Assembly (NCBI GenBank): GCA_001549895.1
Contig: AP014719.1
Coordinates: 2,418,001 to 2,482,000 of the forward strand
From: Arthrobacter sp. Hiyo8
Lineage (GTDB): Bacteria > Actinomycetota > Actinomycetes > Actinomycetales > Micrococcaceae
Direction of reading: 5' to 3'
DNA: 64,000 bases
Below, piece after piece: positions 9,089 through 19,681 of the stretch. The notes under the pieces are model-generated. The model saw only the letters and a list, made by a program, of their open reading frames with translations. It had not been told where the DNA came from and did no database searches. A program made the position numbers and the translations under genes. The number at the start of each line of letters is the position of its first letter. Within the stretch, counting starts at the first letter, position 1.

Positions 9089-10587
9089 ATGACACCCGAG
9101 CAGCTCCAGTCCCTCCGTTTCACACTGCGCTCTCCCCGCAGGCTCAAGACGGAAGCATTGGCCGGGTTGGTGGTGGCGCTTGCGCTCATTCCGGAGGCCA
9201 TTGCGTTCTCCGTGATCGCCGGCGTGGATCCGCGCATCGGCCTCTTCGCGTCCTTCACGATGGGGGTCACCACGGCGATCGTGGGTGGCCGGCCGGCTAT
9301 GATCTCGGCAGCCACCGGCGCCGTCGCCCTCGTGATCGCCCCCGTCATGAAGGATCACGGGCTGAACTACCTGATTGCCACGGTCATCCTGGCCGGGTCT
9401 TCCAAATCGTCCTGGCGGTCCTGGGGGTCACGCGGCTCATGCGCTTCATTCCGCGCTCGGTGATGATCGGATTCGTGAATGCCTTGGCCATTCTGGTGTT
9501 CATGGCGCAGCTGCCTGAACTCATCGGCGTCCCCTGGATGGTGTACCCGATTGTGGCCGTCGGGCTGCTGATAGTGTTCGGCCTGCCCAAAATAACGACA
9601 GCGGTGCCCGCGCCTTTGGTGGCCGTCGTCGCCCTCACGATCGTCACGACGCTGGCCGGCGTCCGCGTCCCCACGGTGCACGACAAGGGCGAACTTCCCA
9701 ATAGCCTTCCCGGTTTCTTTCTGCCCAACGTGCCTTTGACCTGGGAAACCTTCCAGACCATTGCCCCGTTCGCTTTGTCCATGGCGCTGGTTGGCCTCCT
9801 GGAGTCCCTCTTGACGGCCAAGCTCGTGGATGACATCACGGATACCCGCTCCAACAAGGCCCGGGTGTCCTGGGGCCAAGGCATCGCCAACATCGTCACC
9901 GGATTCCTGGGTGGCTTGGGCGGCTGCGCCGTGATTGGGCAGACCATGATCAACGTGAAGGGTTCGGGCGCCCGCAGCCGGCTCTCGACCTTCCTGGCCG
10001 GAGGGTTCCTGCTGGTCCTCGTGGTGGCGCTCGGGGACGTGGTGGGCATGATTCCCATGGCCGCTTTGGTGGCTGTGATGATCTTCGTTTCCCTCATCAC
10101 CTTTGACTGGCATTCGATCCGGCCGGCGACCCTCAAGCGACTCCCGAAGTCCGAGACCGGCGTCATGCTCGTGACGGTGGCCGTGGTGGTGGCGACGCAC
10201 AACCTGGCTATCGGGGTGGGAGCCGGTGTCCTCACGGCCATGGTGCTGTTTGCCCGCCGAGTGGCCCATTTCGCCACTGTCGAGCGGAGTGAACTCGAGC
10301 TCAACGGCCGGACCGTGGCGAGCTACACGGTGGATGGCGAGTTGTTCTTCGCTTCCTCCAACGATCTCTACACGCAGTTCGACTATGCGAAGGATTCCTC
10401 GGAGGGAATCGACCACGTGGTCATCGATCTTCACGCCTCGCACATCTGGGACGCTTCCACCGTTGCCGTATTGGATTCCGTGACCGAGAAATACCGCAGG
10501 CACGGCCGCGAGGTGGAGCTGGTTGGCCTCAACGCGGCGAGCGTCCGGATGCGCGAACGGCTTGCAGGCAAGCTCAACGCAGGCTAA
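9089..10587 (+). CDS. SulP-family inorganic anion transporter with STAS domain (frameshifted)
   Basis: Membrane transporter for sulfate, bicarbonate or similar anions. The SulP signature begins [20 protein letters not shown] near residue 20 and [20 protein letters not shown]. About ten membrane spans follow, then [20 protein letters not shown] and a C-terminal STAS domain ([20 protein letters not shown]). The frame breaks near 9395 after TVILAG; one added base gives [19 protein letters not shown] and about 498 residues. The substrate cannot be read from sequence. Confidence 0.9.
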
Positions 10588-10614
10588 CGTCCCCGGCACA
10601 CCCAACGATCGCGC

Positions 10615-10742
10615 CCCCAACTGATCCCCACCGCCACCCTAGCCTCGCAAGCTCGGCCAGGGAACCCTGGCGGCGTGGCCCCACGCATTTGTTGTCGTTA
10701 TGAGCCCTCAAAACGACAACAAATGCGAGTCAGTTGGGCTGG
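10615..10742. repeat. Bipartite dispersed repeat (A plus B modules)
   Basis: Module A (10628-10680) holds CACCGCCACCCTAGCCTCGC and the hairpin GCCAGGG AA CCCTGGC. Module B is a palindrome with 15-bp arms GCATTTGTTGTCGTT and AACGACAACAAATGC (10685-10726). The unit ends in the GTCAGTTGGG that also terminates other copies. It fills most of the 236-base gap between the SulP and BASS genes. Close copies lie at 52372-52560; A only at 32625-32661; B only at 1414-1489. Confidence 0.85.
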
Positions 10743-10823
10743 GAAACGACGGTCATCTGACATATTGGCCCGATCCGGGTCACGGATTGGGCGCACGTTC
10801 AACCACAGTGCCACGATAGAACG

Positions 10824-11806
10824 ATGCTTGAGGCAACAACCAACCCCGCAGAAGCCCCGTCCTGAATCCGGCACTGGCCGCGGAAGCCAAAATCGCCAGG
10901 ATCGCGGTCACGGTCTTTCCCGTCCTCGTGGTCCTCGCCGGAGTGGCCGGTTTCCTGCTTCCCGACGCCTTCAAACCACTGGCACCAAGCGTTCCGTTCT
11001 TGCTGGGCATCATCATGTTCTGCATGGGCCTGACCCTTACCCCTCCGGACTTCGCATCGGTGGCGAAGCGCCCTTGGGCTGTGGTTCTGGGCATCGTGGC
11101 CCACTACGTCATCATGCCGGGCGCTGGTTGGCTGATCGCCGTCGCGCTCAACCTGGAACCCCAGCTGGCAGTGGGCTTGATCCTGGTGGGCTGCGCGCCG
11201 TCGGCACGGCCTCCAACGTGATGGCTTTCCTGGCGAAGGGTGACGTTGCGCTGTCGGTGGCCGTCGCCTCCGTTTCCACCCTCATTGCCCGATCGTGACC
11301 CCTTTGTTGGTGTTTTTCCTCGCGGGTTCCTTCCTGAACATCGATGCCGGCTCCATGGTCCTGGACATCGTCAAGACGGTCCTCCTCCCGGTCATCGGGG
11401 GCTCGCGGCCCGCCTCTTCCTCAAGAAGCTCGTGCGCAAGGTGCTGCCGGCACTTCCCTGGGCATCCGCCGTCGTGATCTCATTGATCGTCGCCGTGGTG
11501 GTGGCGGGTAGCGCCGGCAAGATCGTTGCCGCGGGCGGCATCGTCTTCCTCGCGGTGGTTCTCCACAATGGCTTCGGCCTCGGCCTGGGCTACCTGGCGG
11601 GCAAGCTGGGGCGCCTCGATGACAAGGCGCGGCGGGCCCTCGCGTTCGAGGTGGGCATGCAGAATTCCGGTCTTGCCGCCACTCTTGCGACCGCGCACTT
11701 CACGCCCCTGGCAGCGTTGCCGTCGGCCGTATTCTCCCTGTGGCACAACGTTTCCGGTGCCATCGTCGCGGCCTGGCTGGCCCGGAAGCCGCTCAAGGAG
11801 GGCTGA
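10824..11806 (+). CDS. Bile acid:sodium symporter family (BASS) transporter (several frameshifts)
   Basis: About 328 residues after repair, with 8-10 membrane spans. Family features are PFLLGIIMFCMGLTLTPPDF, GLILVGCAPSGTASNVMAFL and AFEVGMQNSGLAATLATAHF, the cross-over helix motifs of BASS proteins. Single bases are missing near 10858, 11200, 11290 and 11400; each repair extends the same protein. Known BASS substrates include pantoate, pyruvate and bile acids; which applies here is unknown. The ATG at 10824 opens MLEATTNPAEAP. Confidence 0.87.
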
Positions 11807-11809
11807 CAG

Positions 11810-12430
11810 CTACGGCGTCTTGAACTCCCAAGGCGCCGCCTTGGTGGTTCCCGCGCCGATGGTGCGTCCTGCGAGCCGGTCAAGGAGCAGTGTGATGGCT
11901 CCTTCGAGCGCTTCCGGTTCCGGAGTCCCGCCCGCGGATCCGGGGGCCAGGACATCGAACCCGGCAGGCTGCATCGTGTCCGAAATGATGACCTGGGCTA
12001 CTCCGCGCCTGGCCAACTCCCCCACCGTGAGGTCAAGAAGGGTGCCGGGCGGGAGAGCCCCGATGATGGCGCCGTCGGCACCGCCGGAGAGCATGAACCG
12101 CCGCCACCCTTCGCCGATGAGGATTACGGGCAAGTAGCCGTGCTGAGGCAAAATGCGTGCGGCGGCCGTTGCCAAGGCCCGGTCCCACGGCCATTCCAGG
12201 TCGCCGATGGCAATCGCCACGAGGTCGGTCTTGCCGCGGCGCATTCCGCGGGCCGCTTGATTTGGTACGTAACCCAGTTCTTTGGCCGCGGCCTGGACAC
12301 GCTCTTGTGTTGCTTCGCTGATGCGGGTGGTGCCACCGAGGCGCCCGGACAAGACGTAGGACACGGTGGTGAGGGAAACGCCGGCGCTCTTGGCGACGTC
12401 CCGGATGGTCGGCTTCGCTCCAAGTCCCAT
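11810..12430 (-). CDS. LacI-family DNA-binding regulator, short form
   Basis: Residues 7-60 form a LacI HTH and hinge: PTIRDVAKSAGVSLTTVSYV and AAAKELGYVPNQAARGMRRG. The ligand-binding part is only about 140 residues, so at 206 residues it is far shorter than the usual ~330. The frame has no break and ends beyond the equivalent of the first sugar-binding subdomain. A single-lobe variant, or loss of the distal half, are both possible. It is transcribed with the LysR-substrate-domain gene upstream (3-base gap), suggesting joint control. Confidence 0.75.
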   Translation of the reverse strand: MGLGAKPTIRDVAKSAGVSLTTVSYVLSGRLGGTTRISEATQERVQAAAKELGYVPNQAARGMRRGKTDLVAIAIGDLEWPWDRALATAAARILPQHGYLPVILIGEGWRRFMLSGGADGAIIGALPPGTLLDLTVGELARRGVAQVIISDTMQPAGFDVLAPGSAGGTPEPEALEGAITLLLDRLAGRTIGAGTTKAAPWEFKTP

Positions 12431-12433
12431 GGC

Positions 12434-13187
12434 CTAGCGCTTTCCTTTCTTCCGGGAGCCCTTGCCCCGGCCCTTGTCCGGGTTCGGGCATAGCGCTGAG
12501 CGACTGCCGGCTTTTTGGCGCCGGTGCCGCGGCGGTCCGGCTTGGGTGCCTTCTTGGGCTTCTCCTGCTGCGCCGAAGGCTGCCTCGAGCTCTGGGCGGT
12601 TCGCCCCCGGACGATGCCAATGAATTCCTCGATGACCTCGCTCGAGGAGTCGCTCGGCCAGGCCAGGGCGATCTGCGTCCCTTCGGCCCCGGTCAGGCGC
12701 CGCGCTACCGTGTCCTTGACGTTGAAATGCCGGGCCACGGACATCGGTAGGATCACGAGACCGGCGCCCGAGGCCACCACCTGCATGGCCATCTCCGGCC
12801 CGCCCATCGCGGCGACATCCAGGAAGTTCTCCTCCGCGAGGTCCTCCAACGCCACCTCTTCGAACACCGAGATTTCGTGGCCCTTCGGGGCCACCACCAC
12901 AGGCTGCTCTTCGTAGAGCGGGATGACGTGGAGTCCATCGCGATCCACCGGCAGGCGGACAAAGCTGAGCTCCGCGGAACCGTCGCGCAGGACCTCCAGC
13001 TGCGCGCCGTCGTCGGACATGAACGAGTGCAGCGGAACGTCGGGCATGCGCTCTTCCCAGCGCCGGATCCATTTCCCGGGGGTCACGCCGGCGACGTAGG
13101 CGAAAGTCAGCCCCTGGGGCCGCTTGTTTCGGCGTCGGAGGCGTCGGGGACGCCGACGGCGGGCAGGGATTCTTGATCGGATGGCAC
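12434..13187 (-). CDS. LysR substrate-binding-domain protein lacking an HTH (frameshifts)
   Basis: About 250 residues after repair. TFAYVAGVTPGKWIRRWEER, LEVLRDGSAELSFVRLP, LYEEQPVVVAPKGHEISVFE and AGLVILPMSVARHFNVKDTV follow the effector-binding domain of LysR regulators. No DNA-binding helix-turn-helix is present. The last ~60 residues are a Lys/Arg-rich tail (KPKKAPKPDRRGTGAKKP) ending KGSRKKGKR. A G is missing near 13102 and a C near 12490. The GTG at 13187 is the best start. In related bacteria such proteins occur beside DUF5997 genes; here modBC separates them. The basic tail could contact nucleic acid, which is inference. Confidence 0.75.
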
Positions 13188-13235
13188 CAGTTCACAGTAC
13201 CGCGCGGGCGGTAGCCAACGCAGCGCCGGCCCAAG

Positions 13236-14299
13236 CTACGCCGCGTACACCTGGACCGCCGTGGCCTTCACCACGAAGAAGACGCGCGAGCCAGGCTCCA
13301 GTCCCAGCTCGGCGGACGCAGAGGGCGTGATGTCCGCTGCCAGATCGCCGGCCCGGACCCTGATATGGTCCCCATGCGGTTCAAGATCAGTGATTGCAAC
13401 CGGGAACGAGTTGCGCGGGCTGCCGTGGGCGGCGTCCAGGAAGATGGAAACGGCCGACGGCGGGAAAGCGGCGACGCCGGGCTCGCCCGGTTCCGCTTCG
13501 TCATCGAGGTGTCCCGCGACATGAAGATCGGGAAGCTCCGCGGTGGCGAGCGTCCTGAGTCCGTCCTCCGTGACGGTGCCGGACATGAGGTTCACTCCGG
13601 CCAGACCAGCGGCGAACTGGCTTCGTGGACGCCGGAAGACCTCGCGGGTGGCGCCTTCTTCCACAATCCTGCCCTTGTCCATGACGATTACGCGGTCCGC
13701 GAGCATGAGCGCATCCAGGACGTCGTGGGTAATGATCAGGGCCCGACGCCCGGACAGGACGCGTTTCAGGAGCCGGCGCAAGTGCGGAGCGGCGTGGATG
13801 TCCAGGGCGGACATGGGTTCGTCAAGGAGCAGCAATTCGGGACTGGCCGCCAACGCGCGGGCCACCGCAACACGCTGGGCTTGTCCCCCGGACAGCTGCC
13901 CGGGCTTCCTCCCGGCGAACTCCATGACGTCGACTTCGGCAAGCCAGTACCGCGCGGTTTCGCGTGATTCCGCCCGGGAAGCGCCTGCACTGCGCGGGCC
14001 GAAAGCCACGTTGTCGAGGACGCTCAGGTGCGGGAAAAGCAACGGTTCCTGGGCCAACAGCGCCGTACCGCGAAGGTGTGGAGGGGTCCATACCCGGCTG
14101 CCGCCGTCGAGGTCGAAAAGAACCTGGTCCCCTAGGCGGGCAGAGCCGGCATCCGGCCGCACGAGTCCCGCCGCGACGGACAGAAGCGTCGACTTTCCGG
14201 CCCCGTTGGGCCGAGGATCGCCACGGTTTCCGCTTGCCCGACGCTCAATGACACGTCGAGGTTTCGGGCCCGAACGGTGGCGTCGATGTGGAAGCTCAC
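13236..14299 (-). CDS. modC: Molybdate ABC transporter ATP-binding protein (frameshifted)
   Basis: Energises molybdate or tungstate import with ModB. Walker A is GPNGAGKS after repair of one C near 14205; then [20 protein letters not shown] (signature), [12 protein letters not shown] (Walker B) and [20 protein letters not shown] (switch His). The last ~70 residues, [20 protein letters not shown] onward, are a TOBE/MopII-like molybdate-sensing domain, which identifies it as ModC type. The GTG start at 14299 overlaps the modB stop by four bases. About 354 residues. Confidence 0.85.
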
Positions 14300-15099
14300 G
14301 CGGCGGCCTCCGCGGGAATGTCTGCGCGGTGGGGACGCCGGTAAGACAGTCCGACGACGATCACCGCCACGGCGACAAGCACGAGTGAAAGGGCGACGGC
14401 GGCGTCCGCGTCGGTCTCGCGCTGCAGGTAGATTTCGAGAGGCAATGTCCGAGTGACACCTTGCAGGCTCCCCGCGAAAGTCAGCGTGGCCCCGAACTCG
14501 CCCAGGCTGCGGGCAAAGGACAATACCGCCCCCGACGCAAGACCGGGAAGGACCATGGGTACGGTCACGCGGCGCAGGATGGTGGTGGGGCGGGCGCCGA
14601 GCGTCGCGGCAACGGCTTCGTATCGGTTGCCGGCCGTCCGCAAGGCACCCTCGAGGCTCACCACCAGGAACGGCAAGGCGACGAACGTCTGGGCCAGGAC
14701 CACCGCCGTCGTCGAAAAGGCGATCTGGATGCCCGCGAGCTCAAGGCTCTTGCCCAAGAGACCCTGCCGCCCGAACGTGTAGAGCAGCGCGATGCCGCCC
14801 ACTACCGGCGGCAACACCAGGGGCAGGAGGACGAAGGCACGGAGGAGCCGCTGCCCGCGGAAGGGCCGGCGGGCAAGGACAAGGGCCAAGGGGATTCCGA
14901 AAACGACGCAGAGCGCGGTGCTCGCTGCTGAAGTGCGGAGGCTGAGGCCCAACGCCGTGAGCGAGGAATCGGAGGTCACCAGCGGGATGAATTGCGCCCA
15001 ATTGACCTTTGCGACCATGGCGGCCAGCGGCAACAGGACGAACAAGCCGCCCACTACCGCAAGGCCATACACCCACCGTGGAATCCCGCTGAAGTTCAT
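14296..15099 (-). CDS. modB: Molybdate ABC transporter permease
   Basis: Inner-membrane channel partner of ModC. The intact 267-residue protein has six membrane spans and the ABC-permease coupling loop [20 protein letters not shown] near residues 165-185; [20 protein letters not shown] and [20 protein letters not shown] are typical of ModB/CysT proteins. No modA lies upstream: the next gene, at 15232, is on the other strand and unrelated. The binding protein must be encoded elsewhere or be missing. Confidence 0.9.
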   Translation of the reverse strand: MNFSGIPRWVYGLAVVGGLFVLLPLAAMVAKVNWAQFIPLVTSDSSLTALGLSLRTSAASTALCVVFGIPLALVLARRPFRGQRLLRAFVLLPLVLPPVVGGIALLYTFGRQGLLGKSLELAGIQIAFSTTAVVLAQTFVALPFLVVSLEGALRTAGNRYEAVAATLGARPTTILRRVTVPMVLPGLASGAVLSFARSLGEFGATLTFAGSLQGVTRTLPLEIYLQRETDADAAVALSLVLVAVAVIVVGLSYRRPHRADIPAEAAA

Positions 15100-15231
15100 C
15101 TGCGCCTACGGTACGCCGGGGCTTGCGTCACCAGGACTTTCCGGGCGCCCCGGCGACTCGTATGTGCGGCATGGATTCATCCTAGAACAGCGGCTGTGCC
15201 ACTTCGCTGCGGGGGCGGATACCCTTGAACC

Positions 15232-15680
15232 ATGACCTCTGCAAACTCCCAGTCCATGAAGCCGGCCACCGTTGCCAAGAAACTTGGCATCTACCTGCCT
15301 GCAACACCCCAGGAGTTCCAGGATTCGGAAATCACCCGCGCCGATTTCGCCGAGCTCCAGGCCAACGCCCCGGAGTGGCTCGCCGAGCTCCGCCGGACGG
15401 GTCCGCACCCGCGTCCCGTGGTGGCACAGAAGCTGAATGTCTCCATCAGCGGCCTCGCCCGCGGCGGAATCACCGAGCCCTAACGACGGCGGAAATCACC
15501 GAACTGCTGGCAGCTCCCCCGCAGTGGCTCGTCGTCGAGCGCGCCACGCACGCAGCCGTGCGCTCCGAGGCAAAGCGCATCAAGGAAGAAGCTGCCAAAA
15601 AAGAAGCCACGAAGGACGCCAAGACGAACGCCGCTGCCAAGCGGGACGCGCCCAAGGCATCCAAGCGGGACCACGCTTAA
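15232..15680 (+). CDS. DUF5997 family protein (frameshifted)
   Basis: About 149 residues after repair. MKPATVAKKLGIYLPATPQE, RTGPHPRPVVAQKLNVSISG and LARGGITEPLTTAEITELLA match the actinobacterial DUF5997 family. The C-terminus is a Lys/Ala-rich low-complexity tail (EEAAKKEATKDAKTNAAAKR). One base is missing near 15480 where TEP meets LTTAEI. Function unknown. It is divergent from modB across 132 bases that contain nothing else I can identify. Confidence 0.85.
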
Positions 15681-15698
15681 GCTCCAGCCGGACTTCAG

Positions 15699-15740
15699 CA
15701 GCAAGGCAGGGCACCCGGGCCAGGGTGCCCTGCCTTGCTG
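15699..15740 (+). terminator. Strong stem-loop after DUF5997 gene
   Basis: An 18-bp perfect stem (15699-15716 with 15723-15740) and a 6-base loop, beginning 18 bases after the DUF5997 stop. No long T run follows, as is common for high-GC terminators. Confidence 0.7.
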
Positions 15741-15803
15741 CCCTTAAGCCCGATTCGGGCTCTCGCCTCCGGGCCTTCCTCGGCGCATACTGATTTCAAA
15801 GGG

Positions 15804-16447
15804 GTGCGCATTCGCGTGGAGGTGGTCCGATTGCCCGCCACAACTGGAATCCAGCTGACGGTCTGGGAGATCGGGCTGTGGGCGGTCTTGCTCACGTGCG
15901 CGGTGTCCTTCACCGTCAACACCGTCCGGAAAGCGGTCATCCACGCAGCCCCCGACGGCGGCCGCCTCGCCTTGCAGGCGCCCCTCGGCCAACGCGATCG
16001 GGAACCCGTCAAAGAGCCGGACGCCACCTTCTGGAACATCTTCGCCGGACTCGTGGTGATTGTCCCCGCAGTCGTCATCCCCGCGTTGGCTCGCCCGCCG
16101 TCGGGCTCTTGATGCTCTTCCTCGCCATGGGTGCCGCTGCCACCGCCTTTGCTGTCGGCCGGAAACTGGAGCAGAAGCGTCAAAATCGGAGCGGTTTCAC
16201 GGAGGCGGCAGCCCGTCACGACGCTCTCTTGGCCCGCTGGCAACGGTATGAGCTGGATCCCGCCAAGGGCATCGACTTCCCCGGCATGAGCGATGTCAAC
16301 GTTCCGCAAACCGCCGCGTTGGTCCGTGCGCTGCAGGAAGCCCAACGCTGCCGTCTCACCGCGGGGACGGACTATGCCCGCGCCGTCGAGCGGTTGGATG
16401 TGGCGATGGCCGAAGCCGAAGCGGCGGCGGGCGTTTCTGCGCCGTAG
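15804..16447 (+). CDS. Hypothetical membrane protein (frameshifted)
   Basis: About 214 residues after repair near 16095. Two or three hydrophobic segments are visible (VWEIGLWAVLLTCAVSFTVN; FAGLVVIVPAVVIPALAGSP; VGLLMLFLAMGAAATAFAVG), followed by a cytosolic helical tail (RLDVAMAEAEAAAGVSAP). No family is recognised. The GTG at 15804 is the first reasonable start; GTG 15816 is an alternative. It converges on the MmgE/PrpD gene with no gap. Confidence 0.6.
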
Positions 16448-17894
16448 TTAGCTGATCACGCCCGCCTCGCACGAGGCGCGCAGCAGTTGCTGCATGCGCC
16501 GGATGTCCGGAACGTCCTCCAGCCGAGTGACCAAATCGACGAGTTCGACGGCGTCATCCGGTGCGAGGCGCGCACCGGCCAGGGACATGAACTTCCCTAT
16601 GGTTTCCTCGTCGCTGAGCCTGTTGGTGGACGCTCCGCGTGCCCGGACAGCCTGGAGCGAGTAGTCGCCGTCGGCGGTGCTGACGGTGAGGTATGGTTCG
16701 GCGGATCCGCCCTGCTGGGCCGGATCCAGTTCCATCGAAATTCGTCCCATCAGCGCGCTGACGCGGGGATCTGTCCTGCCTTGTTCAGTGATGTCGGCCA
16801 GCCCGACGCCGCCGCGGAGCAGGGCCGTGGCCACGGCAAAGTGCATGCTGAGCTGCGCCGATACCAGGGAGGACACATCCGCCTTGCCGCACATGTCCAT
16901 GATCAGGGAGCTGGTCCGGACCGTTACAGCGCGAATGTCAGCTGGGCTGAAGCCGTGGTCCCGTTGGAGTTCCAGGGCGGCGTCAACGGCGGAATGCGTA
17001 CTGCGGCAGCTGGCGTACGGCTTGATGGAAGCCTTATCGATCTGCCACTCCTTGCCCAGGGTGGCATGAATTGCCGACTCGTCCGTGGACACGCCCGAGC
17101 TTCCGCCGTAGATCTTCAGGAAGCTGCCCCAGGGCGCGGAGAAGAGGTCCGCGGGACCGGTGAAGCCACCGCGAGCCAACAGGGCGCTGTTAAGTCCGGC
17201 CTCGGCGGCCCGGCCACGTGCATGCGCTTGGACATGGCACCATCTCCGATGAACGCCCAGGTTCCCCCGTGAAGGAACCGGCCAGCCCGATGGCTGATGC
17301 CATCTGTCCGGAATCGAGTCCGAGGATGACCCCGCGGCAACGGCAGCACCGAAAGTACCGCAAACGCCGGTGGAGTGCCATCCAAGGTTGTTCACGGCGT
17401 CGTACCCGCCCAAAGCGTCCTGGACCCGGCGGGCGAGCTCATACCCGGCCACCACCGCGCGCATGAGTTGCGCACCCGGCACTGGCTCATCACGCATGGC
17501 GGCCGCGGCGAGGGCTGCAGGGAGGACAACGGCCCGGAATGATCGCAGCCGCCGGAATCGTCGAGCTCAAAGGCGTGGCTCGAGACGCCATTGATGAAGG
17601 CGGCGGCGAGGGGCGGGGCCACAGCGGGAGTTCCCCAGAGCGGCACAGCCCTCGGTCCATCGGCGCGCCCGGGCGAGCCGCCGCCTGCCTGGCCCTCGTC
17701 CGCCAGGCCATACCCGGCCAAGAGCACTGAACGACTGATGGCGACTTCCCGGGAAGCAGCCCCGCGATTCCAGCGCCGAGCGTATCCAGGATGTGGAGCC
17801 TCGCCCGATGCTTCACGCTGTCCGGGATGTCCTTGAAGCTGAGCGAGGTGATGAAGTCTGAAAAGATCTCCGATGCGCTCCGGGAAGGGTTCAT
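16448..17894 (-). CDS. MmgE/PrpD family protein (several frameshifts)
   Basis: Last gene of the seven-gene operon. About 480 residues after repair. The N-terminus reads SASEIFSDFITSLSFKDIPD and RLHILDTLGAGIAGLLPG; the middle has AFINGVSSHAFELDD and NLGWHSTGVCGTFGAAVAAG; the C-terminal lid has IKPYASCRSTHSAVDAALEL. The PrpD fold includes 2-methylcitrate dehydratase, cis-aconitate decarboxylase and iminodisuccinate epimerase. No methylcitrate synthase or methylisocitrate lyase lies nearby, and the company of an ASL-type lyase and an ABC importer favours a non-PrpD substrate. Breaks occur near 17240, 17330, 17520 and 17770. The start ATG overlaps the stop of the upstream deacetylase. Confidence 0.85.
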
Positions 17895-18828
17895 TTGCCT
17901 TTGCCTGACGTGGTGATGGTGTGGAAGATTTCCGCGGGATGGCTGGCTGCATTCGGTTCGGCGTGTTCGCGCCACCATGCCGCGACCTCGCCGCCGGTGG
18001 CAACCCAGACGTCCTCGTGGCGGTTCACATGGTCCATGAACTCGCGCAGCATCCCGATCCGGCCCGGGTCGCGATGATCTCCGGGTGGACCGTGAGAACA
18101 AAGCAAAGGCCCTCGGCACGGTAGGCCTCGAATTCGATGATCCAATTACGCAGTACCTCCCGGGTGGAGGCGATGCGCGGGCTGCCCTTGGGAATCGGAG
18201 GGTCAAGGTTGAAGACGAAATAGGGGAAATCGTCCAGTTCGTGGTGCCTGGGGATCTCCACCAGTCGATGCGCGTCCCTTGCGTGAAAGTGCGGAATGTC
18301 GTCGCCATGCCACGAGGAGGACCAGCTGAACCCTTGGTCTGCCAGTGCCGCGGGCAGGCCGTGGGCATATGATCCTCGGCCAACCCGGAAACCTTCCGGG
18401 CGGAAACCGAGTCGGTCATGGAAAGCCTCCTGTGCCCTGAGGATCGATTCAAGCTGCCCGGCGAGGTCCAGGCTGCCGAAATCCTCCAGGGCCCAGCCCA
18501 TGTTGGCGAGTTCGTGGCCTGCCGCCACCACCGCCTCGAGCTGCCTCGGATAGGCCTCCAGGTTGCGTCCGGGGATGAACCAGCTGGCCCGCGTGCCGCT
18601 GCGCTTGAGTTCCGCGAGCAAGCGGTCGACGCCGCGCGTCGCGCCATATTGCCCCACGGAAAGGCTTTTGGCGCGGTCGACGGCGTCCGGGGCAGCGGAG
18701 AGGATGGACAGTTCGGCCTCGAACGCCACGGTGAGGACGAAGGCGGTCGTCTTGCCGTCCGGCCAGCAGGTAGAGCCGGGCGACTGTTGCTCCGGCGTCG
18801 GGGATTGTTGTTCCGGCGTCGTCATCAT
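17891..18828 (-). CDS. NodB-like polysaccharide deacetylase homologue with altered metal ligands (frameshifted)
   Basis: About 312 residues. It has the layout of PuuE/allantoinase-like deacetylases: TTAFVLTVAFEAELSILSAA, RASWFIPGRNLEAYPRQLEA, AGHELANMGWALEDF, WHGDDIPHF. The motif I Asp is replaced by Glu (AFEAE) and the second metal His of motif II is Met (HELANMG), so a normal NodB zinc site cannot form. The frame shifts near 18080, after which DPGRIGMLREFMDHVNRHED follows. ATG 18828 is preceded by GGAGAA and overlaps the partner deacetylase by four bases. It may be a non-catalytic partner of that gene; inference. Confidence 0.82.
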
Positions 18829-19650
18829 GCGTTCTCCTGCGGATCGTGTGCTTGCCGCGAGTGCCACCAGCGGCTCACGTCACGGCAAGTGGCGAACCAA
18901 ACGTCGTCTTGGGCGCCCATGTGTTCCATCCAGCGGTCCAGCAGTACGGCACGGCCCGGGCGGCCCACCACCTTGGGGTGGAAGATCGTCGAGAGGCATA
19001 GACCTTCGGAACGGTAGCCGTCGAATTCGCGTGTCCAGTTGTCCAACGTCAGTTCGTAGCTGGCTATCCGGTCGCCGCCCGAGGGCCAGTCCGGGTTGGT
19101 GGTGTACGCAAGTGACGAGTAGTCGTCCATTTCGGAGCGGGCCGGAATCTCCACGAGTCGTCCGCCGGGATGGAAGTACGGCCGGTCGTCGCCGCGCATG
19201 GAGCTGGAGTATTCGAATCCGAGTTCCTCCAGGAGGGCCGGCGTTTCGGGGCGCCAGTCCCCGACGGAGTCCGGAAACCGATGGCCGTGGTCCCCAGGAC
19301 GTTGTGGAAGATCCGCTGGCTGGTTTCGATGACCTCGCGCTGCTGCTCAGCACTGAGGTCCCAGTATTTCTCGTGCCGGTAGCCATGGTGCGCCACCTCA
19401 TGTCCCTGCTCCACAATCCGGCGGCATTGTTCCGGCCAGGTCTCCACCACCCATGCAGGGGTGAAGAACGTTGCCGGGAAGGAGTGCCGCTCAAGGAGCC
19501 CAAGGATGCGGTCCAAGGCGCGCCAGGGACCGTAAGCACCTTGGGTGAAATACTCGGGACGGTCCCAAATGGTGCCCTTGAGCATGGCGTCCCCGTGGGA
19601 CCGTCCAGATCGAAAGCGAGGGCGACGGCGGCCCGCTTGCTTGCGGCCAC
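18825..19650 (-). CDS. NodB-like polysaccharide deacetylase / PuuE-type amidohydrolase (frameshifted)
   Basis: About 274 residues after repair. AVALAFDLDGPTGDAMLKGT has the motif I Asp; PATFFTPAWVVETWPEQCRR precedes QGHEVAHHGYRHEKYWDLS, whose two His complete the metal site; FRTPSGTGAPK-like and DRWMEHMGAQDDVWFATCRD end the domain. There is no signal peptide, so an intracellular amide or ureide substrate is more likely than chitin or peptidoglycan. Bases are missing near 19595 and 19260. The GTG at 19650 is the first start in frame. The next gene is a paralogue lacking metal ligands. Confidence 0.85.
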
Positions 19651-19681
19651 ACCGCCGCTCCCGCTTGGTTGTTCGACGGGA

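Noticed and set aside
9367..10620. A 417-codon minus-strand open frame opposite the SulP gene
   Set aside because: It is rich in His, Gly, Arg and Asp with no domain, and lies wholly antisense to a clear transporter; a GC-rich shadow frame.
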